This document shows positions 8,093 through 18,254 of a stretch of DNA of 59,771 nt, one piece after another. How positions within the stretch are numbered: the first letter of the stretch is position 1; each line of letters begins with the position of its first letter. The position numbers and the translations under genes are program-made. The stretch lies in the NCBI RefSeq assembly GCF_003121405.1, contig NZ_QBUY01000050.1, positions 1 to 59,771 on the forward strand. The letters run 5' to 3'. The DNA is from Paraburkholderia sp. C35. Lineage in GTDB: Bacteria; Pseudomonadota; Gammaproteobacteria; Burkholderiales; Burkholderiaceae. The notes under the pieces were generated by a model that worked only from the letters and a program-made list of their open reading frames with translations, made no database searches and was not told the origin of the DNA.

Positions 8093-8992
8093 ATGTCGAT
8101 CGAAGTCGGGACGGCGTCATGGACGGACGCCACGCTCATCAAGTCCGGCCGCTTCTACCCGAAGGGCTGCACGAGCGCCGAGGCGCGCCTGCGCTTCTAT
8201 TCGAGCCAGTTTCCAATGGTTGAAGTGGACGCGTCGTACTACGCGATGCCCAATGCCGCCACCAGCACGCTATGGGCCGAGCGCACGCCGCAGCACTTTA
8301 CGTTCAATGTGAAGGCGTTCCGGCTATTTACCGGGCATCAGACGGAGCGCAAGTTTTTCCCATCGGATATCCAGCCGCTGTTGCCACAAAACGATAAACG
8401 CAATCTCTACTACCGCGACGTGCCGCCCGATATCGTCGATGAAATGTGGCGGCGCTTTTTCGAGGCACTCGAACCGCTGCGTCTCAGCGGCAAACTCGGC
8501 GCAGTGCTGTTCCAGTTCGCGCCGTGGATTTCGAGTGCGCCGCGCGATGTCGCGCACGTGCGGCACTGCGCGGACCGGATGACGCCGTATCTGACCGCAT
8601 TCGAATTTCGCAATGCCAGCTGGCTCGACGAGCGGCACCGCGAATCGACGCTCGCGTTCGAACGCGAGCATGGTCTCGTGCATGTGATCATGGATGCGCC
8701 CGAAGGCGTGTCGAACCGTGCGCATACCGTGTGGGAAGCGACGTCGCCGGAACTGGCGATCGTGCGGCTGCATGGGCGCAATGCAGAAACCTGGAGCGGC
8801 AGCACGACAGCGGCGGGACGCTTCAATTACGACTATACGGAGCAGGAACTGGAGGAAATCGCGGTGCCTGTGCGAGAGATTGCAAAACGCGCTGGCCGGA
8901 CACATGTGATCTTCAACAACTGCTTTGAAGATGCGGCGCAACGAAATGCACATTCGATGATCAGGATTTTGCAGCAGGAGCGGTTTGCATAG
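8093..8992 (+). CDS. DUF72 domain-containing protein
   Basis: A 299-residue TIM-barrel-like protein of the DUF72 (YecE) family. Characteristic segments are the N-terminal EVGTASWTD, then FYSSQFPMVEVDASYYAMP, FTFNVKAFRLFTGH, FQFAPWI, AFEFRNASWL, and the C-terminal FNNCFEDAAQRNA. Molecular function is unproven. The ATG at 8093 was chosen because the EVGTASW strand begins directly after it; the frame stays open for 26 more codons upstream without family similarity. Confidence 0.88.
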   Translation: MSIEVGTASWTDATLIKSGRFYPKGCTSAEARLRFYSSQFPMVEVDASYYAMPNAATSTLWAERTPQHFTFNVKAFRLFTGHQTERKFFPSDIQPLLPQNDKRNLYYRDVPPDIVDEMWRRFFEALEPLRLSGKLGAVLFQFAPWISSAPRDVAHVRHCADRMTPYLTAFEFRNASWLDERHRESTLAFEREHGLVHVIMDAPEGVSNRAHTVWEATSPELAIVRLHGRNAETWSGSTTAAGRFNYDYTEQELEEIAVPVREIAKRAGRTHVIFNNCFEDAAQRNAHSMIRILQQERFA

Positions 8993-9065
8993 AAGTCGCG
9001 TTAATGCAGTCGTCCTGCCGCCGGAAGTGCCTTGCGCGCTTTAACCATCGTGTGGTCCGCACTAT

Positions 9066-10163
9066 CTATCGTCCTCGATAGCGCAATGTCGAAGGGTCGC
9101 TGCGGCGAAAAATCACGAACAAAGGCATCTGGAGCGGTCCCCCTGCTTCCACCAGATTGACGCAATGCTTTGTTTTCGTATCGCAGCGTCGAAGCTGGCC
9201 GGTCGTTTCATCCGCATCACCAAAAATAGGAACAAAAAGTTTGCCGTCTGGACCGAACAGGATCGTCTGCGCGAAAGCTCTGGGATGTCCCGCTGTCCAA
9301 AGCGGCAGCGAGTCGAGAAGCCGGCCGGTTCTTCCGTCCAGTTTCAGGATCCTGTCTACGTCGCCGTCTTTGGTGTTATCCCGGAAGCTCGTAATCCAAA
9401 GATTACCTCTGTCGTCGAACACCAGGCCTTCTGGCCGATGGAAACCGGCGACGGTCGCGTCGGATGCGAACACATCAACAAACTTTCTCGAGTGCGGGTT
9501 GAAGCGCAGGACGTAGGCAATTTGCGAGTCACCAGCGTTCAGAGGACAACCTCTGGCCGACACATACAACAATCCGTCGGGTCCAAAGACAACACCGCGT
9601 GGATAGAATGCTGGCTTGAAACCTCGCCGGTCCAGATTACCAAGGAAGGCGCCCCGATGGCTGTACACCTTGATGTCACCCTGATTGACGCAGTCATCAT
9701 CGCGAACGCCTAGATCTGCAACGTAGAACTTATCGTCTTCGTCTCCGAGAACTATCCCTTGCGGTGCGAATGCTGCACCACGGTCTGTTGAAGAAAAGAG
9801 CTTGCCAAGGAACAGTCCCGTTCTTTCGTCAAAGCGGAAAACTTCTCCGTTGGGCTGGTTAATCCCCTCCGACTTGTTCTGATTGACGACCAACAGTTCT
9901 CCATCGGTAAAAATCATTCCGACCGGACCGTTGAGACCCTGCTGCACGGCGAATGTCCCTCGATATGCACCTGTTGTTGCGTCAACCCGCTTGACGGTGT
10001 TATCGCCAGCGTCGCCGATGAAAATGTCATCTGCCCGGGCAACTGGAACCGTCAGAACAACACTGATCACAATAGCGATGCCCGCTAGCATCGCTCTGGT
10101 CAGATCCCGCGTACACCTTGCGCGTCGTTCTTCGTCGATGCGTGAATACCTTTCTGAAGTCAT
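9066..10163 (-). CDS. Secreted NHL/SMP-30-like beta-propeller protein
   Basis: A 365-residue protein. A hydrophobic signal segment (AMLAGIAIVISVVLTVPVARA) begins about 24 residues after a charged N-terminus and ends near residue 44, so export is likely. The rest is a series of repeated blades of the type GPVGMIFTDGELLVV, FAPQGIVLG..FYVADLG, FYPRGVVFGPDGLLYVSARG, HRPEGLVFDDRGNLWITSF and AQTILFGPDGKLFVPIF, typical of six-bladed NHL/gluconolactonase-like propellers. The ligand or reaction is unknown. GGAG precedes the start. Codon use is less GC-biased than that of the neighbours, and an AT-richer intergenic region adjoins it. Confidence 0.75.
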   Translation of the reverse strand: MTSERYSRIDEERRARCTRDLTRAMLAGIAIVISVVLTVPVARADDIFIGDAGDNTVKRVDATTGAYRGTFAVQQGLNGPVGMIFTDGELLVVNQNKSEGINQPNGEVFRFDERTGLFLGKLFSSTDRGAAFAPQGIVLGDEDDKFYVADLGVRDDDCVNQGDIKVYSHRGAFLGNLDRRGFKPAFYPRGVVFGPDGLLYVSARGCPLNAGDSQIAYVLRFNPHSRKFVDVFASDATVAGFHRPEGLVFDDRGNLWITSFRDNTKDGDVDRILKLDGRTGRLLDSLPLWTAGHPRAFAQTILFGPDGKLFVPIFGDADETTGQLRRCDTKTKHCVNLVEAGGPLQMPLFVIFRRSDPSTLRYRGR

Positions 10164-10876
10164 CGCCTGTCTCCATCGGGTTATACGTCTTTGGTTCGGC
10201 TCCGAGCGTGCGCGCGAGATGGTCCATTAGCATAAAACTCGAACACGACTCACATACTCATTTATGTAGCTTTGATTGCAACGAGATAACTGCGGCATTA
10301 GGAGAAGAAAACTCTGACGCCTGAAATTTCATTAAGTTGAGGCGCACACAACTACATCGCAGGAGCACACGCTCCAACAATAAAAATAAAAGACAATAAG
10401 TAGCCGCGCCTGATCTGGCTTCGCGCTATTGAAATTCGAAAAGGCTGCTGCCTTCCCGAAAGTGTGTCTGACGCAACCACGTTTTTCGTTATTGATCGTG
10501 GGCTGAGTCACGACACGATTCAGCATAGACGGAATGCATATAAATGCAAGCCGCCCGCAAGCACGACGTCATCGTGATCCACTGCAAGCCCGAAAGCACT
10601 ACGGTAATGAAACGCTACAGTCGGAAGCGAACGTGTTATCAAAGGCTTAATAAGATCTCGTTGTCTCTGAGGCGCACGATCTATTCTCGTTCTCGAATCT
10701 CGCTGAATCGATCAAGGCGTTGAAGCACTAAATAATCGGAATGTACAAAAAGGCCAGAAGCAAATGCCGTCTCGCATGATTCATCGCTGGCCTACAATAA
10801 ATTATCTTCGGAGTCGGGCCAGTATGGTCGCGCCCAAGAGCTTGCATCACACTGCTATACGACGTGCGAGGTACTC
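10164..10876. other. Long AT-richer intergenic region
   Basis: About 710 bp separate divergent genes. It is visibly richer in A and T than the flanking coding DNA (for example around 10370-10400 and 10620-10800). No gene with a credible start was found; the 64-codon minus-strand frame at 10332-10526 lacks a ribosome binding site and family features. It probably contains promoters for the propeller protein and the methyltransferase, and may be remnant or acquired DNA. Confidence 0.4.
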
Positions 10877-11656
10877 ATGTCTAACTACGCATTGGATAAC
10901 TCCTGGAAGCATGCCAATCGCCGTCTGGCATTGCTGGAACAGATGCTCGATCCGATGACCCAGCGCCGCTTCAATATGCTTGGCGTCGGTCAAGGGGCGC
11001 GTTGTCTTGAGGTCGCGGCAGGTAGCGGATCGATTGCAAAATGGCTTTGCGAGCAGGTGGGGCAAACCGGCAGCGTAGCGGCAACCGACATCAACACCAC
11101 ATTGCTCGATCAGATTCATCTTCCGAACCTCGAGGTCCAGCAACATGACATCCTCAACTCCGAGCTTCCAGATTCGGCATTCGATTTCGTCCACGCACGA
11201 TGGATACTCCACCATCTGCGCGAACCCGAACGCGCGATTCACCGGATGATCGGCGCACTTCGCCCTTCCGGATGGCTGTTGCTGGAGGAAGTCGACTTCT
11301 TCCCAGTGCATGCATCATCGTCCGCGTTGTTTCGCGAATTTATGGTGGCCCTCGTCAACACCGTCGTAAAAGCGTCAGGTCGTGACTGCTTCTGGGCTCG
11401 CATCCTTCCCGAGATCGTGGCGGCAATGGGACTGGAGCAGGTTGGCGGTGAAGGCGAGTTTCCCGTGATACAGGGCGGTTCGCCAGCGGCGGAGTTCTTT
11501 GAACTGACTGCCGTGCAGATGCGCGATCAGATGATCGCGTCGTCCGCGTTGGCGCAGCCCCTGCTCGAAGAGGCGCTGCAGTTGCTGAAATCGCCAGATC
11601 TCTGGGCTTTCGGCGGCGCCAATATTGCCGTATGGGGACGCAGGCGCGCCGCTTGA
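10877..11656 (+). CDS. Class I SAM-dependent methyltransferase
   Basis: A 259-residue Rossmann-fold methyltransferase. Motif I is CLEVAAGSGSIAKWL (around residues 45-60), followed by an acidic residue at the second strand (VAATDIN), HDILNSELPDSAFDFVHARWILHHL as motifs II/III, and a late GGSPAAEFFELT segment. It transfers a methyl group from S-adenosylmethionine; the acceptor cannot be deduced. It is a single gene converging with a LysR gene (19 bases between stop codons). Confidence 0.85.
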   Translation: MSNYALDNSWKHANRRLALLEQMLDPMTQRRFNMLGVGQGARCLEVAAGSGSIAKWLCEQVGQTGSVAATDINTTLLDQIHLPNLEVQQHDILNSELPDSAFDFVHARWILHHLREPERAIHRMIGALRPSGWLLLEEVDFFPVHASSSALFREFMVALVNTVVKASGRDCFWARILPEIVAAMGLEQVGGEGEFPVIQGGSPAAEFFELTAVQMRDQMIASSALAQPLLEEALQLLKSPDLWAFGGANIAVWGRRRAA

Positions 11657-11675
11657 CGCTCGATAACGCAACACG

Positions 11676-12596
11676 TCAACGCGCGCTGATCGCACCTGTT
11701 AGTTGATCCAGAAACGCAGTGGCAGCCTTGCCAAGCGCCTTGTCGCTGCGCGTAACGGCGACAAGCGGGCCGAGATGAAGCGGCAAGTCGCAGAGAACCG
11801 GTTGCAGTCGATACAACGCGTGCAATTCTTCCACAATGCACTGTGACGCAAGCACAAGCGTATCGCTTCCGCTCGCGAGCCTGAACGTCAACGGTGAAAC
11901 CTGCGATGAAATGACTTCCGCGCCAAAGCGCAAGCCCATATCGCGCACGGCAAACTCCAGTTGCTGCCTGATGATATTAGGTTGTTCAGGCAAGACCCAG
12001 GTGAAGCCCAGGAGATCTTCCAGCGTGACCGGCTTCTGCGTCAGCGGATGTCCCTGCCTGGCGACGAAAACTGGATGATCTTCACGAAGCAGCTGTTGTG
12101 AGTAATGGTCGCTGCCATAGCCGCTCGCAAGGCGTCCGATGACGATATCGAGCAGATCGTGATCGAGCAGTTCAAGAAGCGTCTCCATTGAATCCTCGCG
12201 CACGGCCAGGCGAATCTTCGGCGACTGCGACCGGAATTCCACCACGCTATCGGCAAGCACGTCCCACCAGTTGAGTGGAAAAAAAACCCCAATCGACAAA
12301 GTTCCGATCTCGCCGATACGCAAGGCGTCGAGTTCCGCTTCAGCACGCTGCACGTCGCTGGCGATCAAATGGCCATGACGCACGAGCGCTTCGCCGTAGA
12401 TAGTCGGGCGCATGCCTGACGGAGTCCGTTCGAACAGCTGCGCTTCTGCGATCGACTCCACTTCCGCCAACGCCTTCGATATCGCGGATTGACTCACCAT
12501 GAGTGTCTCCGCTGCCTTCTGCAAACTTCCGCACCGCGCGATTTCCAGCACGACAGAAACGTGACGAAGCTTCAGGCGCTGCTGTAGTGAAGTCAT
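11676..12596 (-). CDS. LysR-type regulator divergent from a carboxylesterase
   Basis: A 306-residue LysR protein. The winged helix-turn-helix (LKLRHVSVVLEIARCGSLQKAAETLMVSQSAISKALAEVE) spans residues 9-50, followed by a periplasmic-binding-protein-like effector domain. The start at 12596 (MTSLQQRLKL) places the helix-turn-helix at the usual position; the frame extends 22 codons upstream without family similarity. It is divergent from the carboxylesterase and porin genes, which it probably regulates. The effector is unknown; it resembles the GalR/GbpR-type LysR subgroup. Confidence 0.9.
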   Translation of the reverse strand: MTSLQQRLKLRHVSVVLEIARCGSLQKAAETLMVSQSAISKALAEVESIAEAQLFERTPSGMRPTIYGEALVRHGHLIASDVQRAEAELDALRIGEIGTLSIGVFFPLNWWDVLADSVVEFRSQSPKIRLAVREDSMETLLELLDHDLLDIVIGRLASGYGSDHYSQQLLREDHPVFVARQGHPLTQKPVTLEDLLGFTWVLPEQPNIIRQQLEFAVRDMGLRFGAEVISSQVSPLTFRLASGSDTLVLASQCIVEELHALYRLQPVLCDLPLHLGPLVAVTRSDKALGKAATAFLDQLTGAISAR

Positions 12597-12839
12597 GGTC
12601 GTTAGCACATGAAATTTGTTCAAGGGGGGACGTCGAAACTTTCCGTTTTGTTTCCACAGCACCTACGCGAACATCGATCCCGACACGGCACACCATACCT
12701 GGCTTGAAGAACCGTGAGTATCGGGAAAAACAGGCAGAGCGAGGTGCAGCGTGAAGAAAACGCGTTGCAGGAAGCGCTGAGCCTCCATAGCGCGTAATCG
12801 TAATACTGATTTCTGGAAACCCTCAACGAGTCGACAACA

Positions 12840-14300
12840 ATGAACATGACAACCTTTACGCGTTGCGCGCAAGGCATCCTCAAAGGAAATCTGGACGACG
12901 GCGTCCATACCTTCTTCGATATTCCTTATGCCAGCGACGCAGGTCGATTTCGCGCGGCAGTTGCTGCGCCCGCGTGGGATGGCGAGCGCGATTGCACGCG
13001 CCCCGGGCCGATCTTTCCGCAGTTGCCGAGCCGGCTCGACTTTGTGATGGGGCCGACGTGCCGAGGGGCGGAAATGTCGGAGGACGCCTTTCGCGTGAAT
13101 GTCTTCACGCCCACGCTATCAGGAAAACTGCCTGTCATTTTCTGGATTCACGGCGGCGGATTCTTGACAGGTGGAGGCGCGCTTCAATGCTACTTTGGCG
13201 ACGAACTCGCCAGGACAGGGCGGGCCGTCGTCGTGACCGTGAACTATCGGCTAGGCCTGCTCGGCAATCTCTACATGAAGGGACTCTCGCCCGGAAACCT
13301 GGCCGTCCGTGATCTGGAAATGGCACTGCGTTGGGTCAAGTCGAACATCGCGAACTTCGGCGGCGACCCGGATTCCATTGTTCTCGCTGGGCAGTCTGCG
13401 GGCGCGTGGTTCACGCAATTGCTGGCGGCAATGGAATCGACGAGTGGACTGGTCAAAGCGGGCATCATGCTCAGCTATCCCGGTGTTTTGCCACTCGAAC
13501 CGGACGCCGCGCAGACGCTCGCAGGGCAGTTCTGCCAGATGGCGGAGATCGATCCATCCGGCGAAGCATTGCTAACGATGCCTGTCGAACGCATTCTGGA
13601 ACTGCAGTCTGCGATGTTGCGCGCGCAAAGCGTGTATGCAGAGGTGCCGGTGTTGTTCCGCTCCGTGTGTGACGCTGATGTTCCCGCCAATCCAGGCGCT
13701 CAGGCGAAGGATCGCTTCGCGGGCAAGCCGCTCATGATCGGCTGGACGCGAGAAGAATCAGGCAGTTTCTTTGCCAGCAACGCCGCGCTACTCGAAGCGA
13801 CAGAAGAACAGGCGTTGAATAAATACATCGACGAATTTGGCGAATCCGGCAAGCAACGTTATGAACGGGCGCTCAAGCGTCGCATCGACGGTCGACCTTA
13901 TACGGCACTCGTCGATCTGGGTTCGGACAAGCTCATCAGGCTACCTTCGGTTGAGTTTGCAAAGAAGATGCAGGCAGCGGGAAGTAGCGTGTTTGCTTAT
14001 CAGTTCGACTATCCATCACCTCAGGATGCAGTTGGTGCATGTCACTGCTTCGAATTGCCATTCCTGTTCGGCAACTTCGAAAAATGGGTCGAGGCACCCA
14101 TGCTGGACGGACTCGACATGACAGCGGCTCGCGGTCTGTCGACACGCATTCAGGAGTATGTCCTCAATTTCGTCGAGTCGGGAAATCCGAACGGAGATGA
14201 CTTGCCGTGCTGGCCAACATTCGACAGCACGCAACGGCTGACGATGCATTTCGCCGATCTGATCCATGTCGCGACGAGCGACGCGGAATCAGAAGCGTAA
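12840..14300 (+). CDS. Type B carboxylesterase
   Basis: A 486-residue carboxylesterase/lipase of the alpha/beta-hydrolase superfamily. Signature features are the oxyanion-hole HGGGF (104-108), the nucleophile Ser186 in GQSAG, and a late His in ACHCFELPFLFG, the usual type B spacing. It hydrolyses carboxylic esters; the natural substrate is unknown. No signal peptide is evident, so it is probably cytoplasmic. A porin gene follows 136 bp downstream and a LysR regulator is divergent, suggesting a small uptake-and-hydrolysis unit for an aromatic or plant-derived ester (inference). Confidence 0.9.
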   Translation: MNMTTFTRCAQGILKGNLDDGVHTFFDIPYASDAGRFRAAVAAPAWDGERDCTRPGPIFPQLPSRLDFVMGPTCRGAEMSEDAFRVNVFTPTLSGKLPVIFWIHGGGFLTGGGALQCYFGDELARTGRAVVVTVNYRLGLLGNLYMKGLSPGNLAVRDLEMALRWVKSNIANFGGDPDSIVLAGQSAGAWFTQLLAAMESTSGLVKAGIMLSYPGVLPLEPDAAQTLAGQFCQMAEIDPSGEALLTMPVERILELQSAMLRAQSVYAEVPVLFRSVCDADVPANPGAQAKDRFAGKPLMIGWTREESGSFFASNAALLEATEEQALNKYIDEFGESGKQRYERALKRRIDGRPYTALVDLGSDKLIRLPSVEFAKKMQAAGSSVFAYQFDYPSPQDAVGACHCFELPFLFGNFEKWVEAPMLDGLDMTAARGLSTRIQEYVLNFVESGNPNGDDLPCWPTFDSTQRLTMHFADLIHVATSDAESEA

Positions 14301-14436
14301 AGGCCGATAGGTATCGAAAGAGACAAAGCATCACCACCAGTCGAATTGGGTGCTGTGCCTGGCGCTTCATGCGAAGCCGAAAAGAAGAATTCAATCAATC
14401 AGGCATCGTCCCGCAAGTCACGGAGACAAGTTCGTC

Positions 14437-15528
14437 ATGAAGATGAGATGGAGCGCGGCATTGCTCGTCGCTGCGACGCAGCTCGCCCACAGCCAGAGCA
14501 GCGTTACGCTATATGGGATCGTCGACACGGGAATATCGTATTACAACCACGCTACTGCAAACGGGGGAACGTCAGTCGGCATGGCTTCACTGACGGGACG
14601 GCTGCCGTCCCGATGGGGTCTGAAAGGCAGCGAAGATCTCGGTAACGGCTTTAAAACGTTCTTCGTGCTGGAAAACGGCTTTCAACCCAGCAATGGCTTG
14701 CTAAATTACGGTGGCCGTCTTTTCGGCATTCAGTCCAATGTCGGAATCAGCAGTGACTACGGTGCCATTACGCTCGGCCGGCAAATGGGCATGACGATGT
14801 ATGCGTTGTTCAACGCTGACGTGATCGGCCCGTCGATACATTCGCTCAGCGTCTTCGATTCGTATCTTCCGAACGCGCGCAGCGACAACGCAATTGGCTA
14901 TATGGGGAAATTCCGCGGCTTCACGATTGGCGGCACGTACAGTTTCGGACGGGATGCTGCGGGTCCGGCAGGCCCAGGGGCGACCAATTGTCCGGGGCAA
15001 GTACCAGGCAACATGCTTGCATGCCGGCAATATACCGCGCTGCTGGCTTATGACTCGGCGATCTTCGGCGTCGCAGCGTCTTACGATGTGCTGCGTGGCG
15101 GGCCGGGCGCCACACAGCCTCTCAACAGCAGCAACTACACCGATACACATAACATCGTGGACGGCTATGTAGTGTTGGGTTCGACAAAGATCGGCTTTGG
15201 CTGGATCAGAAACAATCTGGCAACGGCAACGCATCTGCAGACCGATATCTTCTTCGCAGGAGCGACGTACTACGCTACACCGGCGCTGTTCTTCGATGGG
15301 CAAGGCGTCCGCTTCCTGCAGCGCGGATCGGATGGTAAGAAGGATGCGAACTCGACGCTACTCATCGGACGCGCGAACTATCTGCTTTCGAAGCGAACGA
15401 TGGTGTACACATCGGTTGGATATATGTTCAACAGCGCACAGGCAGCCAACGCAGTTGCCGCTGGCGGCACTGTGGGAACAGGTATGAATCAGCTTGGCGT
15501 GATGGCAGGTCTGCAGCAAAAGTTCTGA
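14437..15528 (+). CDS. Gram-negative porin
   Basis: A 363-residue trimeric-type outer-membrane porin of the Burkholderia OpcP/Omp32 class. The signal peptide (MKMRWSAALLVAATQLAHS) is followed by the mature N-terminus QSSVTLYGIVDTG. Family landmarks are RWGLKGSEDLGNGFKTFFVLENGF, ITLGRQ, and the C-terminal aromatic GLQQKF, with Phe last as needed for assembly by BAM. Start 14437 has CGGAGA 10 bases upstream. It likely serves uptake for the preceding esterase. Confidence 0.92.
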   Translation: MKMRWSAALLVAATQLAHSQSSVTLYGIVDTGISYYNHATANGGTSVGMASLTGRLPSRWGLKGSEDLGNGFKTFFVLENGFQPSNGLLNYGGRLFGIQSNVGISSDYGAITLGRQMGMTMYALFNADVIGPSIHSLSVFDSYLPNARSDNAIGYMGKFRGFTIGGTYSFGRDAAGPAGPGATNCPGQVPGNMLACRQYTALLAYDSAIFGVAASYDVLRGGPGATQPLNSSNYTDTHNIVDGYVVLGSTKIGFGWIRNNLATATHLQTDIFFAGATYYATPALFFDGQGVRFLQRGSDGKKDANSTLLIGRANYLLSKRTMVYTSVGYMFNSAQAANAVAAGGTVGTGMNQLGVMAGLQQKF

Positions 15529-15659
15529 GCTGCGTCAATCGAAGTGGCGGTCTTTGCGACCGTCAGCTTGCTCTCTGCAAACCTGAAAAAACCATTTTCG
15601 TGAATTGGGCGCCGTTAAACACGACATTCCCCCACGTCGCGTCGAAGGCAATCGTTGGC

Positions 15660-18152
15660 TTAAGGCTGCGACACCGCTGCGCTGGCAGGGCTTGCAGCAG
15701 GCGTCGACGCAAACGCAGGCGCCTGCGCAGCGCCGTTCACACCAGCAGCCGCGCCAGAAGCCGCCACCGCCCCACTCGCTTCACCCGGCGACGGCAAAAT
15801 AGGCGGCTGGGATGCAGCAGGCGAGATGATCTGCGGCGGCTCGATATCCGTCGGCGCAGAAGCCTCGACCACAGGCGACGCATTCTGCACCACAGGCGCA
15901 GCGGGCGCCGGACGAGGTTTCGGCCGTGCCGCAGGCGCAGTCGTCTCCGTCTTCGCGGATGACGAAGAGGAAAACAGATACTGCATCCACGCATGCAGTT
16001 TCATGCGGAAGGTATCGAAGATTCCAGGCGGCGGCTCTTCAGCAAACTTCGCACGCGGATCGATCAAACGTGAGCGCAGCGAGCGCTGGAAAAAATCTCC
16101 GACGATCGGCAACGCGCTATGCGCGCCCTGCCCCCAGTAATCGCTGCGCAGCGTCACGCGGCTATCGTTGAAGCCAACCCATGCGCCCGCAACAAGCTGC
16201 GGATTCATCAGGATGAACCAGCCGTCCGCGTTGTCCTGCGTCGTCCCCGTCTTGCCCGCGACATCGGCGCGAATGCCGAAGCGCGTGCGAATTGCCGAAC
16301 CCGTGCCCTTGTTGACGACCGAGCGCATCACGTCGATCAAGGTCTGCGCGCTCGCGAGCGGCATCACACGATCGGCGCGCGACGGCTGGAATTCGGCAAG
16401 TACTTCGCCCTTGCGATCTTCGATGCGCGTGACCATCATCGGCGCGACATACGCGCCTTCATTGGCAATCGTGCCGTACGCCGACACCATTTCCTTCAGC
16501 GTGACTGGGCTCGTGCCCAATGCCAAAGACGGCACCGCGTCGAGCTGGCTGTCGCGCACACCCATTGCGCGCGCGAGCCGCGCCACCTTCGCAGGACCGA
16601 CCGATTCCATCAGTTGCGCTGTAATGCGGTTGCGCGAATACGCGAGACCGTCGCGCAATGTGATGGGTCGGCCGCTCGGCGCGTCTTCGTCGCTTGGACG
16701 CCAGATTTCGCCGCCTGCCAGCGGAATTTCGACGGCCTGATCAGGATACGTATCGTCGGGCTTCGCGCCTTGCTCGAAGGCCGCGCCGTACACGAACGGC
16801 TTGAACGTCGAACCCGGCTGACGGCGCGCCTGCGAAACGTGATCGTACTGATCCTGCGTGAAGTCGCGGCTGCCCACCCATGCCTTGATCTCGCCCGTAC
16901 GCGGGTCCATCGCGATGAAGGCGGCCTGCACGCGCGTCTTGCTGTCGCACAGGGCCTTCATGAACGTGCGATCCGCCGACAGATGCTTGAGCGCATCGTC
17001 ATCGCTCATGCCTGAGTCTTTCGCGCTGTGATATTCCGGCGTCTCACGGATGAACGCGTCGAACACATCTTTATGGCCCGTGCACGTGCCGCGCGCATTC
17101 CACGCTGCGTTAGCGATCGATTGCAGCCGGTTGCCCTGGAAGGTCAACGCCTGGGTCGCCATGGTCTGCAGACGCGAATCGATGGTCGTGCGCACGACGA
17201 GCCCATCGGAATAGATGTTGTAGTCGTTCGCGTCAGCCCATGCGATCAACCACTTCTTCAATTGCTGCGCGAAATGTGGCGCAGGACCGGGCGCCTCCAT
17301 CTGACGCTCGAAATCGACGCGCAGCGGCCGCCCTTTGAGCGAATTGAATTGCACCTGGGTCAGCCGGCCATACTTCACCATCTGACCCAGCACGATATTG
17401 CGCCGGTCCAGTGCACGCTCGGGATTGATCACCGGGTTGTAGTAGCTGTTGCCCTTCAGCATGCCGATCAGCGTCGCGCTTTCGAGCACGGTGAGGTTGT
17501 CGGCGGACTTGTCGAAATAGGTGCGCGCCGCCATTTCGATGCCGTACGCGTTGTACAGGAATGGCACCGTATTCAGATACGTTTCGAGAATCTCGCTCTT
17601 TGTATAGACGGCTTCGATCTTGAAGGCGGTGATCGCTTCCTTGATCTTGCGCGTAAGCGTCGGCGCGCGGCCGATGTCGTCAGGATAGAGATTGCGCGCG
17701 AGCTGCTGCGTGATGGTCGAGCCGCCCTGGCGGTCGCCGGAGAACGTATGCAGTGCTGCACCCGCCGTGCGTCGAAAGTCGATGCCGTGATGTTCGTAGA
17801 AACGGTGATCTTCGGTGGTAATCAGGGCATCGACGACATGCGGGGAGATGTCGGAGAGCCTCATCCACACGCGGTTGGTCGGCTTGAACTCGGCGAGCAG
17901 TTTGCCATCGGCGGAATAGATCTGCGCGGGCTGCTCGATCTTTGCCTTGCGAATATCGCCGATGCCGGGCGTGAACGGAATCAGGATCAGCACATAGAGC
18001 ACGACGAGTGCGGGAATGGCGGCAATTGTCAAACCCACGCCGCGCCATGTCGGATGGCGCAAACGTTGCACCACACGCATCAGGAGAGGTTTGGCAAGGG
18101 CCCACGCCCAGACGGATATTTCCCGGAGAAACGACAGTATCGACCGTCCCAC
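15660..18152 (-). CDS. Class A penicillin-binding protein (PBP1A type)
   Basis: A bifunctional peptidoglycan glycosyltransferase/transpeptidase anchored in the inner membrane. After one N-terminal membrane helix (GLTIAAIPALVVLYVLIL), the GT51 domain shows EDHRFYEHHGID, GGSTITQQLARNLY and a following RKIKE. The transpeptidase domain shows the SxxK nucleophile in GSTFKPF, SRN, and KTGTTQDN. A roughly 125-residue C-terminal tail is rich in Ala/Pro/Ser, probably disordered. The start is uncertain. The longest frame begins with GTG at 18269 inside a terminator-like hairpin, so an internal start is more plausible: GTG at 18152 (830 residues, used here) or ATG at 18080 (806). No pil genes adjoin it, so it may not be the housekeeping mrcA. 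Confidence 0.88.
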   Translation of the reverse strand: MGRSILSFLREISVWAWALAKPLLMRVVQRLRHPTWRGVGLTIAAIPALVVLYVLILIPFTPGIGDIRKAKIEQPAQIYSADGKLLAEFKPTNRVWMRLSDISPHVVDALITTEDHRFYEHHGIDFRRTAGAALHTFSGDRQGGSTITQQLARNLYPDDIGRAPTLTRKIKEAITAFKIEAVYTKSEILETYLNTVPFLYNAYGIEMAARTYFDKSADNLTVLESATLIGMLKGNSYYNPVINPERALDRRNIVLGQMVKYGRLTQVQFNSLKGRPLRVDFERQMEAPGPAPHFAQQLKKWLIAWADANDYNIYSDGLVVRTTIDSRLQTMATQALTFQGNRLQSIANAAWNARGTCTGHKDVFDAFIRETPEYHSAKDSGMSDDDALKHLSADRTFMKALCDSKTRVQAAFIAMDPRTGEIKAWVGSRDFTQDQYDHVSQARRQPGSTFKPFVYGAAFEQGAKPDDTYPDQAVEIPLAGGEIWRPSDEDAPSGRPITLRDGLAYSRNRITAQLMESVGPAKVARLARAMGVRDSQLDAVPSLALGTSPVTLKEMVSAYGTIANEGAYVAPMMVTRIEDRKGEVLAEFQPSRADRVMPLASAQTLIDVMRSVVNKGTGSAIRTRFGIRADVAGKTGTTQDNADGWFILMNPQLVAGAWVGFNDSRVTLRSDYWGQGAHSALPIVGDFFQRSLRSRLIDPRAKFAEEPPPGIFDTFRMKLHAWMQYLFSSSSSAKTETTAPAARPKPRPAPAAPVVQNASPVVEASAPTDIEPPQIISPAASQPPILPSPGEASGAVAASGAAAGVNGAAQAPAFASTPAASPASAAVSQP

Positions 18153-18254
18153 GCTAACGCACCATCGGCTGAAAAGGCTGCATCCTACCAAAACAGCGCG
18201 AACGTCCAGGCGTTTTGCAAGAATTGGCAGCGCGATGCGGTGCTGGAAAAGACA

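Noticed and set aside
10332..10526. Possible small gene in the AT-rich gap
   Set aside because: No ribosome binding site, no hydrophobic or domain pattern.
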